A DNA stretch of 64,000 nt from Zobellia uliginosa (GTDB taxonomy: Bacteria; Bacteroidota; Bacteroidia; Flavobacteriales; Flavobacteriaceae). The number at the start of each line of letters is the position of its first letter. Position 1 is the stretch's first letter. Below are positions 41,957 to 50,933 of this stretch, piece by piece. Under the pieces are notes generated by a model. It was not told where the DNA came from. It worked only from the letters and a program-made list of their open reading frames with translations, and did no database searches. The translations under genes and the position numbers were made by a program. The stretch covers positions 868,001 through 932,000 of the forward strand of contig NZ_FTOB01000001.1 of NCBI RefSeq assembly GCF_900156625.1, in the 5' to 3' direction.

Positions 41957-41986
41957 CAAATATAATTTCAAATTTGCGATATGCAA
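41957..41986 (-). promoter_or_regulatory. Promoter TTG-19-TATATTTG for tRNA-Phe
   Basis: On the minus strand TATATTTG at 41964-41957 and TTG at 41986-41984, spaced by 19 bases, match the Bacteroidota promoter exactly. It ends 18 bases before the mature tRNA. Confidence 0.7.
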
Positions 41987-42008
41987 ACAAATTTCGAAAA
42001 AAAGATGT

Positions 42009-42035
42009 TTGTTAGACTGCATTTTTTGATCTTTG
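42009..42035 (+). promoter_or_regulatory. Weak promoter candidate for coaX
   Basis: TTG at 42009-42011 and GATCTTTG at 42028-42035 (one mismatch to TAnnTTTG), spaced by 16 bases. It ends 5 bases before the coaX ATG, predicting a leaderless mRNA. Confidence 0.3.
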
Positions 42036-42040
42036 TATCT

Positions 42041-42769
42041 ATGAACCTAGTAATCGATGCCGGTAATACTTGTGTGAAACTCGCCGTGTTCGAGGGAGAT
42101 ACCCTCGTTTTTAGGCAGAATTCCGAGGTGAGTAATGTAGCCAGGGAAATAAAGGCAATTTGTGACCATTATCCGAGAATTAAGCATGGAATAATAGCTT
42201 CGGTGGGAAATTTAGACCGAAAAGTGATGGCCGTCTTGACGGTTTTCTGCGAGGTTCACGAATTGACGCCCATGAGTAAGTTGCCTTTTAAGAACTCTTA
42301 TGCTACGCCTCAGACCTTGGGGGTAGACCGTATTGGTTTGGCCACGGCGGCATTTTACCGCTACCCGAAAAAAAATGTATTGGTCATTGATGCGGGAACC
42401 TGCGTTACCTACGATATGGTCAATGACTATGGCGAGTATCTGGGCGGGGCCATTTCACCGGGACTGCATATGCGATATAAGGCCTTGCACGACCAAACTT
42501 CAAAATTACCCTTGTTACAACCCAAAGAATTTTTAGATTATATCGGAAATTCTACGGAAACCAGTATCCATAGTGGTGTGGTGAACGGTATTTGTCAAGA
42601 AATTGACGGTGTAATCGACCAATATGGATCCCGTTTTGCAGATTTAACAGTTATTTTAACAGGCGGTGATGCGCTATTTTTGTCTAAACGGTTAAAAAAT
42701 ACCATATTTGCGGACTCCAAATTTCTCCTTGTAGGATTAAATTATCTGTTGGAATACAACAAACGCTAA
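42041..42769 (+). CDS. coaX: Type III pantothenate kinase
   Basis: 242 residues from ATG 42041; an open frame upstream to 41981 overlaps promoter sequence. It makes phosphopantothenate, the first step of CoA synthesis. The ASKHA-fold motifs are MNLVIDAGNTCVKLAVFEGD (phosphate 1), TLGVDRIGLATAAFYRYP (pantothenate), LVIDAGTCVTYDMV (phosphate 2) and AISPGLHMR. Its stop overlaps the next ATG by one base (TAATG), so the outer-membrane protein downstream is coupled to it. Confidence 0.95.
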   Translation: MNLVIDAGNTCVKLAVFEGDTLVFRQNSEVSNVAREIKAICDHYPRIKHGIIASVGNLDRKVMAVLTVFCEVHELTPMSKLPFKNSYATPQTLGVDRIGLATAAFYRYPKKNVLVIDAGTCVTYDMVNDYGEYLGGAISPGLHMRYKALHDQTSKLPLLQPKEFLDYIGNSTETSIHSGVVNGICQEIDGVIDQYGSRFADLTVILTGGDALFLSKRLKNTIFADSKFLLVGLNYLLEYNKR

Positions 42770-44055
42770 TGATCAAAAAAATAGGTTTTGCCATAATTTG
42801 CCTTTTAGTAACAGGCACATACGCTCAAGATGGTTCGGTTTCCCCATATTCATATTTTGGTTTAGGAGAGTTAAGAAGCGGTTCCACCGTAGAAAACCAA
42901 ATGATGGGAGGGATAGCTATGTATGCCGATAGTATACATGTCAACCTTCAAAATCCCGCCGCCTATAGCCAGTTGGGCGTACAGATGCGGGAAGATTTTG
43001 GTATAACGACCTATACTGCGGGTATCTCGTATAAGCAAACGCGATTGAAGAGCTTTACCGAAGAGCAGAGTAGTGCTGTGTCTAATTTAGACTACTTGGC
43101 ATTGGGGCTCAGTTTGAAAAAAGGTCTTGGCCTTGGCTTCGGTATTCGGCCCTATTCTTCGGTCGGATATAATTTTCAAGACCAAATCGGTACCGAAGGG
43201 TCCCGTGAGATCAATCAGTATTCCGGTGATGGTGGCCTCAACAAGGTATACGTTTCTTTGGGCTACGAGTTTGCGAAAAACTTTAGCGCCGGGGTTACGG
43301 TAAACTATAACTTTGGTAGAATCGAAACCTTAAAGGTCCAAAGTACCGAAAACGTTCTCCTTGGTTCAAAAGACGAAAGGGTTTCGAAAATCGGTGGGAT
43401 AGATCTTAACTACGCCTTGAGCTATACGCCGGCGATAGGTGAGAATCATAGGTTGCATACCTCCATTCGTGTCAACACCCAGGCGAATCTTTCATCTAGA
43501 AATACGCAAAGAATCGGTTCTTTTATCGGTTCGCCCGATCTGGAACGCTTTGTAAACGATGTTGATTTATATGCACAGGGCTTAAAGGAAACAGAAGTAA
43601 CCATTCCTACAATCACCACCTTGGGTGTGGGTTATGGAAAAGATATGCAATGGTTTTTAGGGGTTGAATACAGTTTTCAAAAGCTTGGGGATTTCTCCAA
43701 CGAGTTCTTGGAATTGGATAATTTAATCTATAAGGATGCGAGTACACTGGCCTTGGGCGGTTTTTATACCCCTGAACGAAATTCTTTTGGGAGTTACCTT
43801 AAGAGAGTGACCTATAGGGCTGGGGTGCGCCTTGAAAAGACCGGAATGTACGTTAATGATAAAGATATAAATAACTTTGGCATAACTTTTGGACTAGGCT
43901 TACCACTAGGAAACAATCTCTCAAATTTGAATCTTGGTTTCGAGCTTGGTAAAAAAGGAACCACCTCGGCCGATTTAATTGAAGAGAGCTATTTTAAAGT
44001 TAATGTAGGATTGTCTCTTAGCGATCAGTGGTTTCAAAAAAGAAAGATTTATTAA
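42769..44055 (+). CDS. Outer-membrane beta-barrel protein of unknown function, coaX-linked
   Basis: 428 residues. A signal peptide (cut at TGTYAQ) is followed by SVSPYSYFGLGELRSGSTVE and MGGIAMYADSIHVNLQNPAA, which resemble the start of FadL/PorV-like Bacteroidota barrels. Many alternating strands follow, such as FSAGVTVNYNFGRI and GLGFGIRPYSSVGYNF. The C-terminal strand LGLSLSDQWFQKRKIY is aromatic-rich. The coaX coupling (TAATG) and the lptC/ppiD neighbourhood suggest an envelope role, but function is unknown. Confidence 0.75.
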   Translation: MIKKIGFAIICLLVTGTYAQDGSVSPYSYFGLGELRSGSTVENQMMGGIAMYADSIHVNLQNPAAYSQLGVQMREDFGITTYTAGISYKQTRLKSFTEEQSSAVSNLDYLALGLSLKKGLGLGFGIRPYSSVGYNFQDQIGTEGSREINQYSGDGGLNKVYVSLGYEFAKNFSAGVTVNYNFGRIETLKVQSTENVLLGSKDERVSKIGGIDLNYALSYTPAIGENHRLHTSIRVNTQANLSSRNTQRIGSFIGSPDLERFVNDVDLYAQGLKETEVTIPTITTLGVGYGKDMQWFLGVEYSFQKLGDFSNEFLELDNLIYKDASTLALGGFYTPERNSFGSYLKRVTYRAGVRLEKTGMYVNDKDINNFGITFGLGLPLGNNLSNLNLGFELGKKGTTSADLIEESYFKVNVGLSLSDQWFQKRKIY

Positions 44056-44298
44056 ACGTTGTGGAATATTGAATATTTGCTAGAATTTACCTTGGTAGAT
44101 AACGAATTTTTCATTTAACGTAAAAATAAGCTGTTGTGCAGGAGATTTCTAATTTTTACCGTAGATGTCTTGGTAAAAAATTAGTACATTACCCCTCCAA
44201 AAAAAATGGAACACTAAATAAGCCATAACAATTCTGGGCACTAACCGAAATTTTGATTGGCAATTTGTAATTTCAAAAAAACAAGTAAAAATTAAAAA

Positions 44299-45672
44299 AT
44301 GAAAACAAAACTTTACTTCACGGCGATTATGCTTTTAGGGTTTATGGGAGTAAGTAATGCCCAAGCTCAAAATCAAGAATGTATGACCAACTTATCTATA
44401 TATGTTGAGCATGCAAAAGTGAAAAATTATGAGGCGGCATATACACCTTGGAAAATGGTTTATGATAACTGTCCCGATATCAATAGGGCTAACTTTATCT
44501 ATGGCGAAAAAATATTGGCCGACAAAATAGAAAAATCTTCTGGAGCCGAAAAAGACGGCTATGTGAAAGATATGTTGGCTTTGTATGATAATAGCGCCAA
44601 GTATTTTCCTAAAAAATATTCGCCGGCAACAGTTGCTATAGACAAGGCTTTGTTTTTGTATGATAATAAAATGGCTTCCGATAGCGAATTGTATGATATG
44701 TTAGGTGGAGCTTTCGAAAACGATACCAAAAACTTCAAGAACCCTAAGGCTCTTTATCTTTACTTTTCAAGTTTGGTAGACTTGCATAAGGCGGGAAAGA
44801 AAGATTTGCAAGAGGTTTTTGACGTATACGATAACGTAAACGACAAAATTGAGGAAGAGAATAAAAAGCTTACCGATGTAATCACCAAGTTGCTTCCTAA
44901 AGATTCTACTGGAACCATTACATCAAAGGAAAAAAGAACTTTGAAGATTGCTACGACCAACTCTACTTCTTACGGTAAGATTGCCGGTAGTGTAGATTCT
45001 AAGCTTGGAGCCTTGGCCGATTGTGATAACCTTATTCCTTTGTACGAAAAGAGTTTCGAAGAGAAGAAGGGTGATGTAAACTGGGTAAAGAGAGCTGTGG
45101 GTAGAATGTTCAACAAAGAATGTACTGACGATCCATTGTTCCAGAAATTGTTCGAAGCGCAGTTGGCCTTAGATCCTTCGGCAAGTGCCTATGTTTACGG
45201 TGGTACCTTGAAAATGAAGAATGGCGATTCAAAAGGGGCCTTGGCCGATTTTGATAAGGCAATGAGCTTGGAGACCGACAATTATAAAAAATCAAATATT
45301 GCTTATAAGGTTGCGGTTATCAACAAAAGAAAAGGTAGTAAGTCTACCGCTAGAAAATATGCCCAAATGGCCATTAACGCCAATAAAGCGAATGGTAAGG
45401 CGTATTTGTTGATTGCCAACCTATATGCTTCTAGTGCCAATGATTGCGGTAGTAGTGCTTTTGAAAAGCGTGCTATTTACTGGAAAGCGGCCGATATGGC
45501 CCGTCAGGCCGGTCGAGTGGATCCGGCTATTAGCTCTAGTGCCAATCAGGCGGCTAAAAGCTATGCTGCCAAGGCGCCTTCAAAAACAGACATATTCAAC
45601 TCGGGTATGGCAGGTAAGACCGTTAGCTTCAACTGTTGGGTTGGAGGTAGTGTAAAAGTACCGAACTTATAG
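44299..45672 (+). CDS. Exported tetratricopeptide-repeat protein
   Basis: 457 residues. A signal peptide (cut at SNAQAQ) is followed by helical repeats: NYEAAYTPWKMVYDNCPD, KDMLALYDNSAKYFPKKY, and C-terminal TPR units such as MKNGDSKGALADFDKAMSLE and KSTARKYAQMAINANKANGK. It is a periplasmic or outer-membrane scaffold protein of unknown partner. It has its own 243-base upstream region. A perfect terminator hairpin begins 31 bases after its stop but lies inside lptC, so its mRNA may be separated from the downstream genes. Confidence 0.85.
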   Translation: MKTKLYFTAIMLLGFMGVSNAQAQNQECMTNLSIYVEHAKVKNYEAAYTPWKMVYDNCPDINRANFIYGEKILADKIEKSSGAEKDGYVKDMLALYDNSAKYFPKKYSPATVAIDKALFLYDNKMASDSELYDMLGGAFENDTKNFKNPKALYLYFSSLVDLHKAGKKDLQEVFDVYDNVNDKIEEENKKLTDVITKLLPKDSTGTITSKEKRTLKIATTNSTSYGKIAGSVDSKLGALADCDNLIPLYEKSFEEKKGDVNWVKRAVGRMFNKECTDDPLFQKLFEAQLALDPSASAYVYGGTLKMKNGDSKGALADFDKAMSLETDNYKKSNIAYKVAVINKRKGSKSTARKYAQMAINANKANGKAYLLIANLYASSANDCGSSAFEKRAIYWKAADMARQAGRVDPAISSSANQAAKSYAAKAPSKTDIFNSGMAGKTVSFNCWVGGSVKVPNL

Positions 45673-45676
45673 AGAG

Positions 45677-46285
45677 ATGATTTCATCTTACGGATATAAT
45701 CTTAAAAGTATTGCCATGGTTTGTGCCATGGCAATACTTTTTTTTTCTTGTCAGGACAACTATAAAAGGTCTGGGGAGGAAAAAGTGCCTTTGGTATACC
45801 CCATGGGTATAGCCGAGAATTTTACGGCTACCTATACCGAGGCAAGGGAGATGTTAGAGAGTGAAGACTCTACTTCTACTAGGGTGATAGCGGTATTGAC
45901 CAGTCCGTTAAACGAAGATTACAACAATCTTAAGTTTCCCCACCGTATTTTTCCAAAGGGTTTGTTGGTCGATTATTACAATGAAGAAGGGCTAAAAAGT
46001 ATTATTAAGGCCGATTACGGTATTATTTATTCTGCTACAAATGTGATAGATTTACAGGGAAATGTGGTTATAGAAAGCCATGATGGTAAAAAACTTGAGA
46101 CCCCTCAGTTGTATTGGGATCAAAATGACAACTGGATTTTTACACAAGAAAAGTTTAAGTTTACCAATCCGGAAGACGGTACTATTATGGATGGTGAAGG
46201 CATGGATTTTAATCGAGATCTAAGTTTTTTTATTGCCCATAAGACCTATGGTTTAATGACTATTAAAGAAGAGTCTGATGATTAA
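45677..46285 (+). CDS. lptC: LPS export periplasmic protein LptC, lipoprotein-like
   Basis: 202 residues. The N-terminus is a signal/anchor segment ending in AILFFSCQDN (Cys25, lipobox-like), followed by the OstA/LptC-type beta-jelly roll: ESEDSTSTRVIAVLTSP, YNEEGLKSIIKADYGIIYSA and TNVIDLQGNVVIESHDGKKL. It bridges LPS from the inner-membrane LptBFG to LptA. The first 23 codons contain a perfect 16-bp terminator hairpin with a T-run (45704-45746). It starts 5 bases after the TPR gene stop and overlaps the next small gene by 8 bases. Confidence 0.85.
   Translation: MISSYGYNLKSIAMVCAMAILFFSCQDNYKRSGEEKVPLVYPMGIAENFTATYTEAREMLESEDSTSTRVIAVLTSPLNEDYNNLKFPHRIFPKGLLVDYYNEEGLKSIIKADYGIIYSATNVIDLQGNVVIESHDGKKLETPQLYWDQNDNWIFTQEKFKFTNPEDGTIMDGEGMDFNRDLSFFIAHKTYGLMTIKEESDD
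45704..45746 (+). terminator. Perfect terminator-type hairpin inside the lptC signal-peptide codons
   Basis: AAAAGTATTGCCATGG (45704-45719) is exactly complementary to CCATGGCAATACTTTT (45726-45741) across a 6-base loop and runs into nine T's. This is one of the strongest intrinsic terminators in the window, yet it codes for KSIAMVCAMAILFF of LptC. It probably reduces transcription from the TPR gene into lptC. Confidence 0.75.
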
Positions 46286-46481
46286 AATTTTAAAGTATAC
46301 TGAATATTTGTACTTGGCGGTAGCCTTCTTTTCGCTTTATAGAATATTTACGGATTGGAATACTAACCGTGAAGGTACCTACCTTTTTATCTTTTTTGCC
46401 TTAGTTTCTATTGGTATGTTTTTGTTCAGAAGAAACTATCGGAAGAAATTTGAACAGCGCAAGCAAGATAACCAACAGTAA
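46278..46481 (+). CDS. Small two-helix membrane protein
   Basis: 67 residues, with two hydrophobic segments (YLYLAVAFFSLYRIF and TYLFIFFALVSIGMFLFRR) and a basic C-terminal tail of about 15 residues that should face the cytoplasm. It overlaps lptC by 8 bases and is followed 2 bases later by the TTG-start CNNM gene, so it is in the same translation-coupled run. The function is unknown. Confidence 0.8.
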   Translation: MIKILKYTEYLYLAVAFFSLYRIFTDWNTNREGTYLFIFFALVSIGMFLFRRNYRKKFEQRKQDNQQ

Positions 46482-46483
46482 TT

Positions 46484-47773
46484 TTGGAGGCTTCCATTTT
46501 TATTATCGTTTTATCGCTGATATTTTCGGCCTTCTTTTCGGGCATGGAAATTGCATTTATTTCCGCCAACAAAATTCATATTGAAATAGAAAAAAAGCAA
46601 GAGGGCTTTTTGGCTAAGGTGCTCACGCGTTTGACCAAAAAACCATCGAAGTTTATTGCTACCATGCTTATCGGCAATAATATCGCCTTGGTCATATACG
46701 GCCTTTTCATGGGTGACTTGCTTATGCTTTGGTTTAAGGGTATGGTGCCTTCGGGCAGTGAGGTCCTCAGTCTCTTGTTGGGCGATTTTAGTTTGGTTAC
46801 CCAAACGGTAATATCTACCTTGATCATTCTTTTTACCGCGGAGTTTCTTCCTAAGGTGCTCTTTCAGATCTATGCCAATAAGTTGTTGAAATTTTTGGCT
46901 ATACCGGCCTATTTCTTTTATGTGGTATTCTCGGTAATCTCCGAATTTGTCATTTGGATTTCCGATGCCATACTCAAGGCTTTCTTCAAGACCGATGGCG
47001 ATGAGGTCCAATTGGCCTTTAGTAAAATTGAACTCGGTGATTATATTACCGAACAGATGGAAACCGTTGAGGAAGAAGATGAAGTGGACTCAGAGATTCA
47101 AATCTTTCAGAACGCCCTTGAGTTTGCCGCTGTCAAGGCACGTGAGGTTATGGTGCCGAGAACCGAGATAATGGCCGTAGAGCTTCATGAGACCCCTAAG
47201 AACCTTGCTAAGCTCTTCACCGATACCGGATATTCGAAAATCTTGGTCTATAAAGATACCATCGATAATATCATCGGCTACGTGCACTCTTATGAACTCT
47301 TTAAAAAACCGAAGACCGTAAAGAGCATTTTGCTACCGGTGGAGTTTGTGCCCGAAACCATGCTTATACAAGATATTTTGAACGTTTTGACCAAAAAGCG
47401 CAAAAGTATAGCTGTCGTTTTAGATGAATACGGAGGTACCTCGGGTATTGTGACCGTTGAAGATATTGTTGAGGAACTTTTTGGGGAAATAGAAGACGAA
47501 CACGATACTACCGACCTAATTGAGGAGCAACTCGAGGATGGGAGTTATAAATTTTCGGCCCGGCTTGAGGTCGATTATATTAACGAGGTGTATCGGTTGG
47601 AACTTCCAAAAAGTGAAGAGTATGAGACACTTGGCGGTTTGATCGTCAATGAGACCGGGGAAATACCCGAAAAAGATTCTGAAATACGGGTCGAAAATTT
47701 TTTATTTCAAATAATTGAGGTTTCAAATACTAAAATCGATTTGGTATCCATGCAAATCGTTGAAAAAGAATAG
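46484..47773 (+). CDS. CNNM/CorC-type membrane protein with CBS domains (hemolysin C family)
   Basis: 429 residues starting from TTG 46484, two bases after the previous stop; the first in-frame ATG would remove the first membrane helix. Order: DUF21 transmembrane domain (about residues 1-190, SAFFSGMEIAFISANKIHIE), two CBS domains (about 205-330, AREVMVPRTEIMAVEL, LDEYGGTSGIVTVEDIVEEL) and a CorC/HlyC C-terminal domain. The family is linked to Mg/Co transport and, as GldE, to gliding in flavobacteria. This gene is not in the usual gldE neighbourhood. Confidence 0.88.
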   Translation: MEASIFIIVLSLIFSAFFSGMEIAFISANKIHIEIEKKQEGFLAKVLTRLTKKPSKFIATMLIGNNIALVIYGLFMGDLLMLWFKGMVPSGSEVLSLLLGDFSLVTQTVISTLIILFTAEFLPKVLFQIYANKLLKFLAIPAYFFYVVFSVISEFVIWISDAILKAFFKTDGDEVQLAFSKIELGDYITEQMETVEEEDEVDSEIQIFQNALEFAAVKAREVMVPRTEIMAVELHETPKNLAKLFTDTGYSKILVYKDTIDNIIGYVHSYELFKKPKTVKSILLPVEFVPETMLIQDILNVLTKKRKSIAVVLDEYGGTSGIVTVEDIVEELFGEIEDEHDTTDLIEEQLEDGSYKFSARLEVDYINEVYRLELPKSEEYETLGGLIVNETGEIPEKDSEIRVENFLFQIIEVSNTKIDLVSMQIVEKE

Positions 47774-47842
47774 TTTTTCAATTCTTTTATAATTTGATGG
47801 AAAATGGTAATTTCGCAAACTGATTTAAAAAAATCCTAATTA

Positions 47843-49960
47843 ATGGCAATTTTAGAAAACATACGAAAACGGACAACTGTTCTAATACTGATTATTGGCT
47901 TGGCCCTTTTCGCATTTGTAATTTCCGGGGTGTTTACCAATGGAGGTGTTAGCGGGGGAAAAGTAGGCTCTAGTATAGCTGAAATCAATGGAGAGGAAAT
48001 TTCAATCGACGCATTTCGTCAAAAAGTGGATGTCGCTTCCCGAAGGTCGGCGAACCCTTCTACCATGCAAACAGTGAACCAAGTTTACGAACAAGAGGTT
48101 CGCAATGCCATTTTAGGGCAACAGTTCGAAGAGTTGGGGGTTGATATCGAACAAGATCAAATCTTGAACTATATCGGTACCATTCCTTCTTACTCGCAGA
48201 GCCCTCAATTTCAAAACGAGAGCGGTGTGTTCGACCAGAACAAGTTCAGGAACTTTATCGCGGAGCTTAAAGTGAACAATCCCGAACAGTACAATTTGTG
48301 GTTGCAAGATGAGCAGGCCATCATTCAGAGTGCCAAACAGCAAACGTATTTTAACCTTATCAGGGCAGGAATAGGGGCAACCTTGAAAGAAGGGGAGTTC
48401 GATTATAAGTTGGCCAACGATAAGATGGATATCAAATATGTCCGCATTCCGTTTACTAGCATTGCCGATAGTACCATCGCGGTGTCAAAAAGTGAAATCC
48501 AATCGTACATTAACGAACATAAGAAAGATTTTAGGCAAGAGCCCGCTAGGGATATTCAGTTTGTCTATTTTCAGGAAAAGCCTTCTGTCGAAGATGAGAA
48601 TGCCGTAAAGGGGGAAATAGCCAAGTTGATCGAAGATGCCGTAGAATACAATGCGCAGACCGATAAGACCGATACTATTGCCGGTTTTAGGACTACCAAG
48701 GATATAGCGGAGTTCTTAGACCGTAACTCGGATATCAAATTCGATACGATCTATAAATCGAAAAGGGAATTGCCCGCCAAATTTGCCGACACCTTAATGA
48801 GCTTGAAGGTAGGGGAGCTTTATGGTCCTTACAGGGATGGCGATTACTTCAAGGTTTCCAGAATGGTTGGAAGAAAAATAAATGGTACGGTAAAGGCCAG
48901 CCATATTCTTATTACATATGAAGGAGCGGATCGTGCCAATCCTGATATTACCCGTACCAAAGAGGAGGCCGAGACCGAGGCCAAGCGTTTGCTTGCGGAA
49001 GCCCGAAAGAAAGATGCCAAATTTGTTGAGTTGGCCCGCGATAACTCCGATGGTCCTTCAGCGCCTAACGGAGGAGATCTTGGATATTTCCAAGAGGGAA
49101 GAATGGTACCTGAGTTTAATGATTTCGCCTTTCAGAACAGCGTAGGAACCATTGGTATGGTAGAAACCAGCTTTGGTTTTCACGTGATAAAAATCGACGA
49201 TAAACAAGATATTGTTCAAATAGCGACATTGGCCCGTGAAATCGAGCCATCCGAAGAAACAACTAGCAAATTGTTTACCGATGCCACCAAATTTGAAATG
49301 AATTCAATAGAGTCCGATAAGGCTTTTGGTGATTTGGCAAAGGAAAACAAATACGTTGTTCGCCCAGTGAACAAGGTCAAGGCTACCGATGAAAACTTGC
49401 CGGGCCTTGGTGAGCAAAGAAGTATCGTACAATGGGCCTTTAATGAAGAAACCCAAATTGGTGATATCAAACGTTTTGATTTGGTAGGTGGATACGCCGT
49501 GGTGCAATTGACCAAAACATACGACGAAGGCTTGATGTCGGTAGAGGATGCATCGGCAATTGTACTGCCTAAAATCAGAAAAGAAAGAAAAGCCGAGCAA
49601 ATTATCGCCGCTAATAAAGGCAAGTCTATCGATGATTTGGCCAAGGATAACAATGTGAGCGTTTCGACGGCTACCGCTTTGACCGTAAAGTCACCGACTA
49701 TTCCCGGAGCAGGTTCGGAACCGGCCGTTGTAGGTACTGCCTTTGCGATGAAAGAAGGTGCTACTTCAGGTTTGATTGAAGGCAATACCGGGGTTTATAT
49801 GTTGACCGTGACCAAAAGGACCGAAGCGCCTAAATTGGATAACTATAGTACATATGCGAATGCTGTAAAGTCTTCTCGTGAAGCTAGGGTAAGCACAGCG
49901 GTTTATCAAGCCTTGAAAGATGCCGCCGAAGTTGAGGATAACCGAGCGGTTTTCTATTAA
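47843..49960 (+). CDS. ppiD: PpiD/SurA-like periplasmic peptidyl-prolyl isomerase
   Basis: 705 residues. An N-terminal membrane anchor (about residues 12-30) is followed by a SurA_N-like chaperone domain, then a PpiC parvulin domain at about residues 350-455 (VKASHILITYEGADRANPD, GGDLGYFQEGRMVPEFNDFAF, TSFGFHVIKI) and a long C-terminal chaperone segment. It helps outer-membrane proteins fold after Sec export. It is the last gene of the coaX-to-ppiD plus-strand run, has its own 69-base upstream gap, and is followed by a strong terminator. Confidence 0.92.
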   Translation: MAILENIRKRTTVLILIIGLALFAFVISGVFTNGGVSGGKVGSSIAEINGEEISIDAFRQKVDVASRRSANPSTMQTVNQVYEQEVRNAILGQQFEELGVDIEQDQILNYIGTIPSYSQSPQFQNESGVFDQNKFRNFIAELKVNNPEQYNLWLQDEQAIIQSAKQQTYFNLIRAGIGATLKEGEFDYKLANDKMDIKYVRIPFTSIADSTIAVSKSEIQSYINEHKKDFRQEPARDIQFVYFQEKPSVEDENAVKGEIAKLIEDAVEYNAQTDKTDTIAGFRTTKDIAEFLDRNSDIKFDTIYKSKRELPAKFADTLMSLKVGELYGPYRDGDYFKVSRMVGRKINGTVKASHILITYEGADRANPDITRTKEEAETEAKRLLAEARKKDAKFVELARDNSDGPSAPNGGDLGYFQEGRMVPEFNDFAFQNSVGTIGMVETSFGFHVIKIDDKQDIVQIATLAREIEPSEETTSKLFTDATKFEMNSIESDKAFGDLAKENKYVVRPVNKVKATDENLPGLGEQRSIVQWAFNEETQIGDIKRFDLVGGYAVVQLTKTYDEGLMSVEDASAIVLPKIRKERKAEQIIAANKGKSIDDLAKDNNVSVSTATALTVKSPTIPGAGSEPAVVGTAFAMKEGATSGLIEGNTGVYMLTVTKRTEAPKLDNYSTYANAVKSSREARVSTAVYQALKDAAEVEDNRAVFY

Positions 49961-49982
49961 GAAAATACACTTATCGATATAT

Positions 49983-50014
49983 AAAAAAGGCCTTTCTCAA
50001 GAAAGGCCTTTTTT
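49983..50014. terminator. Bidirectional terminator between ppiD and the GHMP kinase gene
   Basis: AAAAAAGGCCTTTC, loop TCAA, GAAAGGCCTTTTTT: a perfect 14-bp stem with T-runs on both strands, in the 58-base gap between two convergent genes. Confidence 0.95.
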
Positions 50015-50018
50015 ATTA

Positions 50019-50933
50019 TTACAAAACCATTTGGGTGTAATTCAAGGTCGTAGGATATCCTTTTTTCTTGAAGTATTCGGGGGTGCTTTGGTTTCCAGAT
50101 ACCAGAACAAAGTCACCGCCCCATGCCCCTAAGCTTTTTATGGTTCCCGGATAGTCTTGAAAAAGTTGTTGCTTGATAGTTGGTGTCTGGAGTGTTCGCG
50201 ATAATAAGGCTTCATGGCGCTCTAGAAGGGTTTTAAAAGTGGGTAGGTCTTCGCACTTCAATATTTCTTGGGTAAGCCGGGTCACGCTCTCGGTCAGCCT
50301 AAGTTTGTCGAATTCCATCTTTCGATATTGGGAGATCCCTTCGCGACTGTTCTGTTTTTTATCCAAATGCACGAAAAAAAGGCGGTCTAGGAATTTCGGG
50401 TTGAATTCAACGGGCTTCACTCTAGGTTTTTTTTCTTTTACTTGGTAGAGGATCGGACTGTTGTTTTGGGCGCAGGCAATGTCATATCCACTTCCTGAAA
50501 AAGCATTCCACAATAATTGAAAGGCATCCACTTTGGCCCATTGGGCTATGTTGTTGATTAGGGTAGACGAAGAACCGAGTCCCCAATCCCTTGGGAAATC
50601 CAGTCGGGTCTCTACTTCAATTCCTTGGCTTTCTGAAAGAAAATCGGGGTTCAGTTGATTTGCTTCCTGCAAAAGTCGGATCAATACCTCGTCTACCGAT
50701 TCGCCCGATGGTCTGTTTTTAGGGTTCAGTACTTTGTCGATGTCCAAGGTGGTCTTGAACCAAGTGTCTCCCTTTTCATCAAGACTCTGCCATGAAAGTT
50801 CACGCGTGGTGTTCGGACTAATTTTTAGGCTCTGTCCGAATTTTGTGGGTACGGCCAGTCCGCATGCACCGTCAAGTATGGCATATTCGCCGGTTAGAAG
50901 CAGTTTTCCGTTACTGTAGAACTCTTTTGTCAT
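50019..50933 (-). CDS. GYDIA-type GHMP kinase (mevalonate pathway)
   Basis: 304 residues. The GHMP fold begins GKLLLTGEYAILDGACGLAV. RDWGLGSSSTLINNIAQWAK is the ATP loop, and FSGSGYDIACAQNNSPILY contains the GYDIA motif that names this Bacteroidota family. Its gene overlaps the HMG-CoA reductase stop by 4 bases, so it most likely phosphorylates mevalonate or a later intermediate. Which step it performs cannot be decided from sequence. Confidence 0.9.
   Translation of the reverse strand: MTKEFYSNGKLLLTGEYAILDGACGLAVPTKFGQSLKISPNTTRELSWQSLDEKGDTWFKTTLDIDKVLNPKNRPSGESVDEVLIRLLQEANQLNPDFLSESQGIEVETRLDFPRDWGLGSSSTLINNIAQWAKVDAFQLLWNAFSGSGYDIACAQNNSPILYQVKEKKPRVKPVEFNPKFLDRLFFVHLDKKQNSREGISQYRKMEFDKLRLTESVTRLTQEILKCEDLPTFKTLLERHEALLSRTLQTPTIKQQLFQDYPGTIKSLGAWGGDFVLVSGNQSTPEYFKKKGYPTTLNYTQMVL

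Noticed and set aside
44153-44179. TTTTTACC/GGTAAAAA inverted repeat before the TPR gene
   Set aside because: The stem is mostly A-T pairs and is not followed by a T-run, so it is not a convincing terminator; no binding-site family fits.
46511-47011. 166-codon minus-strand open frame inside the CNNM gene
   Set aside because: Antisense shadow of a gene with clear DUF21 and CBS motifs.
46484-47773. Naming the CNNM protein GldE
   Set aside because: The domain layout fits, but the usual gldD, ssb and mutY neighbours are missing, and the genus has several CNNM paralogues.
49216-49785. 189-codon minus-strand open frame inside ppiD
   Set aside because: Antisense to the clear PpiD coding frame, with no signal peptide or motif of its own.
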